Of a DNA stretch of 10,708 nt, positions 6,969 through 10,708 are shown in pieces (position 1 is the first letter of the stretch; each line of letters starts with the position of its first letter). Source of the stretch: an uncultured Solirubrobacteraceae bacterium (GTDB lineage: Bacteria > Actinomycetota > Thermoleophilia > Solirubrobacterales > Solirubrobacteraceae). The stretch covers positions 1 through 10,708 of the forward strand of contig CADCVT010000142.1 of assembly GCA_902806215.1 (NCBI GenBank). The letters are read 5' to 3'. The position numbers were made by a program, and so were the translations under genes. The notes beneath the pieces are model-generated. The model was not told the origin of the DNA, ran no database searches, and was given only the letters and a program-made list of their open reading frames with translations.

Positions 6969-8457
6969 GCAGCTGCTGCTCCTTGATCGTGAGCTCGCGC
7001 CCCAGCCACAGCGCGTGCGAGACCAGGCTCACCGCCATGTCGGCGGCGGCCAGCACCTCGACGTCGACCGCGCGCGCGGCCTCGTAGCGCTTGACGAGCA
7101 CCCCGCCGAAGCGGTGCTCGGCCACGATCACGCCGCGGTCGCCGTCGACCGAGACGACGAAGTAGCCGTTGGGGTCCTCGCGCAACGAGGACTTCCCGGT
7201 GACCCGGTCGACGTCGTCATCGCGCCGCCACCCCTCCGCGATCGAGCGCCCCAGCGCGAACCGCGGCGAGCGCGGGTCGGCGCCGAGCGAGTGGCTGACG
7301 ACGGTGATCGGCCCGACCGGCAGGCCGACCGCGTCGGCGACGTGCCGCTGGATCGCCATGAGCCCGTAGACGTTCTGCAGCCACGCCGTGAGGAGGTTGT
7401 GCGCGCGGTAGGTCGCCGACAGCGACAGCCGACCGTCCGTCCGACGGAAGAACAGCGTCGTCAGGCACGGCGTCGACCCGTGCAGGTCGGGCAGGTCGTT
7501 CGCGGTGTCCCACAGCGAGACGTACGCGTGCCGGCTCTCGGGGTCGGCACGCAGCGCGCCGATCGCCGTCGCGAGCGTGTCGGTCCCGGCCGCGCCCTGG
7601 CCGAAGTACCCGCGCAGACGGTTGCCGTACGTGTACGCGATCCCCTCCGGAAGCTCCGGGTCGAGGATGCGCCGCGCGTACGCGCGGAAGTCCTCCAGGC
7701 GGAATCCGTACCGCGCCAGCGCGGGCTCGGGGTCCTCGGCCGGGTCGGTGATCACGACCTTCGCGTTGAGCAGCTCGACCCGCGGCCCGTTGGCGAGCTC
7801 GACCGGATGCCCGAAGCGCACACACCGCACGACGAGCTCCTCCCAGCAGTCGAGCGGGCCGCGCCGCACCACCTGGTGCGCGGTCACCGCGGACGGCAGG
7901 TACCCGGCGGGCACGGCGTCGGGGATGTCGACCCGGATCCGCTCCTCGCAGGCGTCGGCTTGCGGGAGCTCCGCCAGGTACGCGGTCAGCTCGCCGCCGA
8001 GCTCACGGCGTGACAGCTTGCCGAACGCCCGGAAGGTCAGCCGGCGGCGCAGCGCGTCGGCGTCGAAGCCGGGGACGTCGGCGAACACCCGCTGGGTGCC
8101 GACCACGCGCGTGAGCCGCGTCCCCAGCAGCTCGGCGTCCTCGAGCCCGCGCTCGATGAACGCCGCGATCTCGTCGGCGGTCGGCAGCCCGAGGTCCTCC
8201 CCGATCGCGACGAGGTGCCGCACCTGCGGGTTGAACAGCAGGTTGCAGAACATCGCGAACATGCCGTCGCCGTAGAGGTTCGACACGACCGCGAGGCGGC
8301 TGCGCGCCGGGTCGAGGAGCTCCGGCGAGATCTCGTCGAGCTTGCGCTCGACGGTGCGCAGCGGCGACCACAGCGTGATCAGCCCGACGTCGCCGGCCGG
8401 GTTGACGACCCGGAGGCGATCGGCGTAGTAGAGCGCCTCGAACGCCGGCGGAGCCAT
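6952..8457 (-). CDS. Thymidylate synthase-like protein with MtrA-like N-terminal and DUF4346-like C-terminal domains
   Basis: The protein has 501 residues and appears to have three parts. Residues 1-165 (VVNPAGDVGLITLWSPL, SNLYGDGMFAMFCNLLFNP, HLVAIGEDLGL) resemble the domain shared with tetrahydromethanopterin S-methyltransferase subunit A. Residues 200-415 resemble thymidylate synthase: YGNRLRGY (277-284), catalytic Cys331 in STPCLTT, the Arg351-to-Asn362 stretch aligning with the Q-R-S-x-D...P-F-N nucleotide site, and His389. Residues 425-501 (DPNGYFVV, IVAEHRFGG, LGRELTIKEQQLR) resemble the DUF4346 tail of archaeal proteins. Thymidylate synthase transfers a one-carbon unit from methylene-tetrahydrofolate to the C5 of dUMP. 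Here Ser and Asp of the nucleotide motif are Ala352 and Asn354, so the nucleotide may differ (for example dCMP or a hydroxymethyl product). The ATG at 8457 is the only good start. It heads the intact minus-strand cluster, 24 bases after a sigma-factor remnant. Confidence 0.78.
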   Translation of the reverse strand: MAPPAFEALYYADRLRVVNPAGDVGLITLWSPLRTVERKLDEISPELLDPARSRLAVVSNLYGDGMFAMFCNLLFNPQVRHLVAIGEDLGLPTADEIAAFIERGLEDAELLGTRLTRVVGTQRVFADVPGFDADALRRRLTFRAFGKLSRRELGGELTAYLAELPQADACEERIRVDIPDAVPAGYLPSAVTAHQVVRRGPLDCWEELVVRCVRFGHPVELANGPRVELLNAKVVITDPAEDPEPALARYGFRLEDFRAYARRILDPELPEGIAYTYGNRLRGYFGQGAAGTDTLATAIGALRADPESRHAYVSLWDTANDLPDLHGSTPCLTTLFFRRTDGRLSLSATYRAHNLLTAWLQNVYGLMAIQRHVADAVGLPVGPITVVSHSLGADPRSPRFALGRSIAEGWRRDDDVDRVTGKSSLREDPNGYFVVSVDGDRGVIVAEHRFGGVLVKRYEAARAVDVEVLAAADMAVSLVSHALWLGRELTIKEQQLRALRR

Positions 8458-8481
8458 GCCCCGCCCAGGGTACGGCGGCGC

Positions 8482-8613
8482 TCAGGCCGGAGCGAGCTCG
8501 GGCCCGCCGTCGAGCTCTGCCCGCAGCCGCTGCAGGCCCGCGCGCATGCGGCTCTTGACCGTGCCGACCGGGACGCCGGAGTCGCGAGCGATGTCGCTCG
8601 CCGAGAGCCCGCT
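8482..8613 (-). pseudogene. C-terminal remnant of an ECF sigma factor (sigma-70 region 4)
   Basis: Reading leftward from about 8613, the minus strand encodes SGLSASDIARDSGVPVGTVK, then SRMRAGLQRLRAELDG and a TGA at 8482-8484. This is the helix-turn-helix and following helix of sigma-70 region 4, which contacts the -35 element, as in ECF sigma factors. Everything upstream (region 2 and the linker, roughly 130 codons) is absent. Beyond 8613 this frame continues into unrelated sequence belonging to a plus-strand gene. No start codon gives a sensible sigma protein. The remnant ends 24 bases before the synthase-like gene in the same direction, so a complete sigma gene may once have headed the cluster. 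It could be a true deletion or an assembly join. Confidence 0.75.
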
Positions 8614-8622
8614 CCACCACCG
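8607..8622. other. Breakpoint joining two beheaded, oppositely oriented genes
   Basis: To the left, minus-strand sigma-factor homology runs up to about 8613 and stops. To the right, plus-strand coding for a ribbon-helix-helix-like N-terminus (TTVRFGEDLWTLLE) begins at about 8613-8616. Neither gene has its start, and no start codon of any usual kind lies in the plus-strand frame between its stop at 8556-8558 and the ATG at 8715. The arrangement is what remains if a divergent pair lost its shared promoter region and both 5' ends. Confidence 0.65.
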
Positions 8623-8714
8623 TCCGCTTCGGCGAGGATCTCTGGACGCTCCTCGAGCGCGAGGCCGCCCGGGAGGGGCTCAGCGCGGCGCAGTACGTCC
8701 GCGACGCGGCGGTC

Positions 8715-9317
8715 ATGCGGCTCGCCTTCGCGATGGCCGAACACGGCGACCCGCAGGCGCAGGCGACGCTCGCCGACGTCGCGACGCGCTCCCTCGAGCG
8801 CCGGGCCCTCGGCGAGACCGACGGCGACGGGATCCTCAGCGACCCGGCGCGGCGCGCGGCGCTCGTGCGCACCGGCCTGCTGAACGGCCCGATCGACGCC
8901 GCGCTCGACCGCCTCACCGGCGTCGTCGCGCGTGTGCTCGACGCCCCGGTCGCGCTCGTCTCGCTCGTCGACGCCGACAAGCAGGTCTTCGCCGGGTGCA
9001 TCGGCCTGCCCGAGCCGTGGGCGACCGACCGCCAGACGCCGCTCTCGCACTCCTTCTGTCAGCACGCGGTGACGTCCCGCGAGCCGCTGATCGTCGCCGA
9101 CGCGCGCAAGGACCCCCGCGTCAAGGACAACCTGGCGATCCGCGACCTCGACGTGATCGCGTACGCCGGGATCCCGCTCATCGACCGTCAAGGCCAGGCG
9201 CTGGGCTCGCTCTGCGTCATCGACCACCGCCCGCGGCGGTGGACCGACGCGGAGGTCGAGCTGCTCAACGACCTCGCGACCACCGTGGTCGACGAGCTCG
9301 AGTCGCGCTCGGCCTGA
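8715..9317 (+). CDS. GAF-domain sensor-like protein, 5'-truncated
   Basis: From the first ATG the product is 200 residues. A GAF domain spans about 60-195, with VALVSLVDADKQVF, HSFCQHAVTSREPLIVADAR, AYAGIPLID and LGSLCVIDHRPRRW, a pattern common in actinobacterial GAF proteins that bind small ligands and signal to partners. No kinase, GGDEF or phosphatase output domain follows. Coding clearly continues upstream of this ATG to about 8613: residues TTVRFGEDLWTLLEREA and GLSAAQYVRDAAVMRLAF look like a ribbon-helix-helix DNA-binding or dimerization segment. No start codon exists there, so the natural gene began beyond the breakpoint. Expression of the remnant is doubtful. The GAF call is firm; the ligand is unknown. 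Confidence 0.82.
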   Translation: MRLAFAMAEHGDPQAQATLADVATRSLERRALGETDGDGILSDPARRAALVRTGLLNGPIDAALDRLTGVVARVLDAPVALVSLVDADKQVFAGCIGLPEPWATDRQTPLSHSFCQHAVTSREPLIVADARKDPRVKDNLAIRDLDVIAYAGIPLIDRQGQALGSLCVIDHRPRRWTDAEVELLNDLATTVVDELESRSA

Positions 9318-9352
9318 ACGCCCGGCTGGCGCGTCGGCCGCCTGCTGATGCC

Positions 9353-9358
9353 TACGCT
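9353..9358 (+). promoter_or_regulatory. Possible -10 element (TACGCT) for leaderless transcription of the desaturase gene
   Basis: TACGCT fits the actinobacterial TAnnnT -10 pattern and ends six bases before the desaturase ATG at 9365, so transcription could begin at or next to the start codon. No convincing Shine-Dalgarno lies before the ATG, which agrees with leaderless translation. No clear -35 is seen. The evidence is a single short motif. Confidence 0.35.
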
Positions 9359-9364
9359 GCGTGC

Positions 9365-10459
9365 ATGACGCTCGCCACCGCGGAGCGCGCGGAGGCGTTC
9401 GCGCCCGCCCCTGCCGTTCCCGACCCGCTCGAAGACCTCGCCTGTGAGCTCGACGCGATCGGCGCCGCCGTGCGTGCCGACCTCGGCGATCGCGACCGTG
9501 CGTACATCAAGCGCGTGATCACAGCGCAGCGCCGGCTCGAGATCGCCGGCCGGGCGCTGCTGGTCGGCTCGCGGTTCGCGCCGGCGGCGGTCGCCGGGAC
9601 GGCGGTCCTGACGCTGGCCAAGGTGCTCGAGAACATGGAGATCGGCCACAACGTCATGCACGGCCAGTGGGACTGGATGCGTGACCCGGCGATCCACTCG
9701 AGCACGTGGGAGTGGGATGCGGCGTCGACCGCCGCCTCGTGGCAGCACGCGCACAACTACCAGCACCACACGTACACGAACGTGCTCGGCCGCGACCGCG
9801 ACCTCGGCTACTCGGCGATGCGCGTCGAGCCCGAGCAGCCCTGGCATCCGGTCTACCTCACCCAGCCGGTGTACTTCTTCCTCATGGCCGCGGTCTTCGA
9901 GTGGGGCATCGCGCTCTACGACATGGAGCTCGACGCGGTCAAGCGGGGCGAGAAGTCGCGCGAGCAGGCGCGCACCGAGATCGTCGCGCTCCTGCGCAAG
10001 GCCCGCGCGCAGCTGCTCAAGGACTACGTCGCCTTCCCGGCCCTCGCCGGCCGCCGCGGCGCGCCGCGCGCGCTGGCCGCGAACGTGGTGGCCAACGTCG
10101 TGCGCAACGTCTGGGTCCACACGATCGTCTTCTGCGGGCACCTCCCCGAGGGCGCCGAGACGTTCACCGAGGAGGAGTTCCAGTCCGAGACGCGCGGCGG
10201 GTGGTACCGCCGTCAGCTGCTCGGGTCGTGCAACCTCGAGGGCAGCCGGCTCTTCCACCTGCTCACCGGGAACCTGTCGTTCCAGATCGAGCACCACCTC
10301 TTCCCCGACCTGCCGAGCAACCGCTACCGCGAGATCGCCCCGAAGGTCCGCGCGGTCTGCGAGCGCCACGGCCTGCCGTACAACAGCGGGCGCCTGGGGC
10401 GCCAGTACCGCTCGGTGTACAAGCAGGTCGTCCGGCTCGCGTTCCCCGGCGGGGCGTGA
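9365..10459 (+). CDS. Membrane fatty acid desaturase (acyl-lipid/front-end type)
   Basis: The 364-residue protein has all three di-iron histidine boxes: GHNVMHG (His95, His99), HNYQHHTYTN (His130, His134, His135) and QIEHHLFPDLPSNRY (Gln307, His310, His311). Q-x-x-H-H in the third box is typical of front-end acyl-lipid desaturases and related bacterial enzymes, which use O2 and reduced ferredoxin or cytochrome b5 to add a cis double bond in membrane lipid acyl chains. No cytochrome b5 domain is fused, so a separate electron donor is expected. Hydrophobic segments lie at about 65-90, 165-185 and 236-258. The ATG at 9365 is preceded by a possible leaderless promoter; the upstream GAF gene ends 47 bases earlier. 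A GTG inside its stop codon starts the next gene. Regiospecificity cannot be read from sequence. Confidence 0.9.
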   Translation: MTLATAERAEAFAPAPAVPDPLEDLACELDAIGAAVRADLGDRDRAYIKRVITAQRRLEIAGRALLVGSRFAPAAVAGTAVLTLAKVLENMEIGHNVMHGQWDWMRDPAIHSSTWEWDAASTAASWQHAHNYQHHTYTNVLGRDRDLGYSAMRVEPEQPWHPVYLTQPVYFFLMAAVFEWGIALYDMELDAVKRGEKSREQARTEIVALLRKARAQLLKDYVAFPALAGRRGAPRALAANVVANVVRNVWVHTIVFCGHLPEGAETFTEEEFQSETRGGWYRRQLLGSCNLEGSRLFHLLTGNLSFQIEHHLFPDLPSNRYREIAPKVRAVCERHGLPYNSGRLGRQYRSVYKQVVRLAFPGGA

Positions 10460-10708
10460 CGCTCTCTCTCCTCTGCTGCGCCCACGGAGCCGCCGAGCAG
10501 GTCGCCGCGACCCTGGCCCCGCTGCGCGGCGCGGTCGACGAGATCGTCGTCTGCGACACGCGCGAGGCGCCTGACGACGCGTACGCCGGGCTCGCCGACC
10601 GCGTGGTCCGGCTCGACGAGCCCGGCGAGGGCGGTGCCGGCGCGTGGCCGTACGACGCCTGCTCGCAGGTTCGCCGCGCGCCTCGTCCGCAACGACGGCA
10701 CGACCCCC
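10456..10708 (+). CDS. Glycosyltransferase family 2-like protein, N-terminal part only
   Basis: The GTG at 10456 overlaps the desaturase stop (GTGA). It opens MTLSLLCCAHGAAEQVAATL, then LRGAVDEIVVCDTREAP and LADRVVRLDEPG, the first strand-helix-strand of a GT-A fold like family-2 glycosyltransferases (first strand, then DEIVV and an Asp for the nucleotide sugar). About 70 residues look normal, up to WPYDACS. After about 10666 the frame reads as an Arg/Pro-rich string (QVRRAPRPQRRHDP), while the +1 frame reads RFAARLVRNDGTTP. The latter resembles the LVRND segment found further along such proteins, so the end may be frameshifted or misjoined. The gene runs off the window, so the DxD motif and acceptor domain cannot be seen. 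Confidence 0.6.
   Translation, partial: MTLSLLCCAHGAAEQVAATLAPLRGAVDEIVVCDTREAPDDAYAGLADRVVRLDEPGEGGAGAWPYDACSQVRRAPRPQRRHDP

Noticed and set aside
8456..9364. Upstream extension of the desaturase frame by some 300 residues
   Set aside because: The extension is Arg-rich low-information sequence, out of frame with the GAF gene it crosses. The desaturase N-terminus fits the ATG at 9365.
1..10708. CRISPR arrays, tRNAs, insertion sequences, attachment sites
   Set aside because: No repeated spaced units, cloverleaf-like sequences, transposase motifs or flanking direct repeats were found by eye on either strand.

Overview
The DNA is very GC-rich, uses GTG and TTG starts freely, and packs genes with 1-17 nt overlaps. 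The gene set includes a thymidylate synthase-like/MtrA-like fusion, a glycerol-1-phosphate dehydrogenase-like enzyme, a GAF protein and a Q-x-x-H-H desaturase. This suggests a high-GC actinobacterium, possibly a Thermoleophilia/Solirubrobacterales member. That lineage guess is an inference from gene style; no rRNA or other phylogenetic marker is present.

Layout: from 8457 down to 34, nine genes run on the minus strand with gaps of at most 31 nt or short overlaps, so they could be one transcript. In transcription order they are: (1) a thymidylate synthase-like protein with MtrA-like and DUF4346-like flanks; (2) a HAD hydrolase; (3) a ParB/Srx-like protein; (4) a GST-like protein; (5) a glycerol-1-phosphate dehydrogenase-like Fe/Zn polyol dehydrogenase; (6) an M16 (insulinase-like) peptidase; (7) a proline racemase-family enzyme; (8) an ornithine cyclodeaminase-family reductase; (9) a small DUF5519 'luciferase-domain' protein. 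A perfect 9-bp hairpin lies just past the last stop codon. Genes 7-8 form a plausible proline/hydroxyproline module. Genes 1-3 form a plausible but unassigned nucleotide-related module.

At about 8611-8619 there is an abrupt break. To the left is the last ~43 codons of a minus-strand ECF sigma factor, without its front. To the right is a plus-strand RHH+GAF protein whose conserved N-terminus has no start codon. Both are beheaded at the same point, as if the shared divergent promoter region had been deleted, or as if the sequence had been misjoined there.

The right end is plus-strand: the GAF protein, a membrane fatty acid desaturase with all three histidine boxes and a possible leaderless promoter, and the N-terminus of a family-2 glycosyltransferase-like gene starting inside the desaturase stop codon. 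The last ~40 bases of that gene appear to change reading frame.

No tRNA, rRNA, CRISPR array, insertion sequence or phage gene was seen. There is no gene-free stretch longer than 300 bases; the largest (about 8483-8714) is filled by the sigma remnant and the start-less N-terminal coding of the GAF protein.
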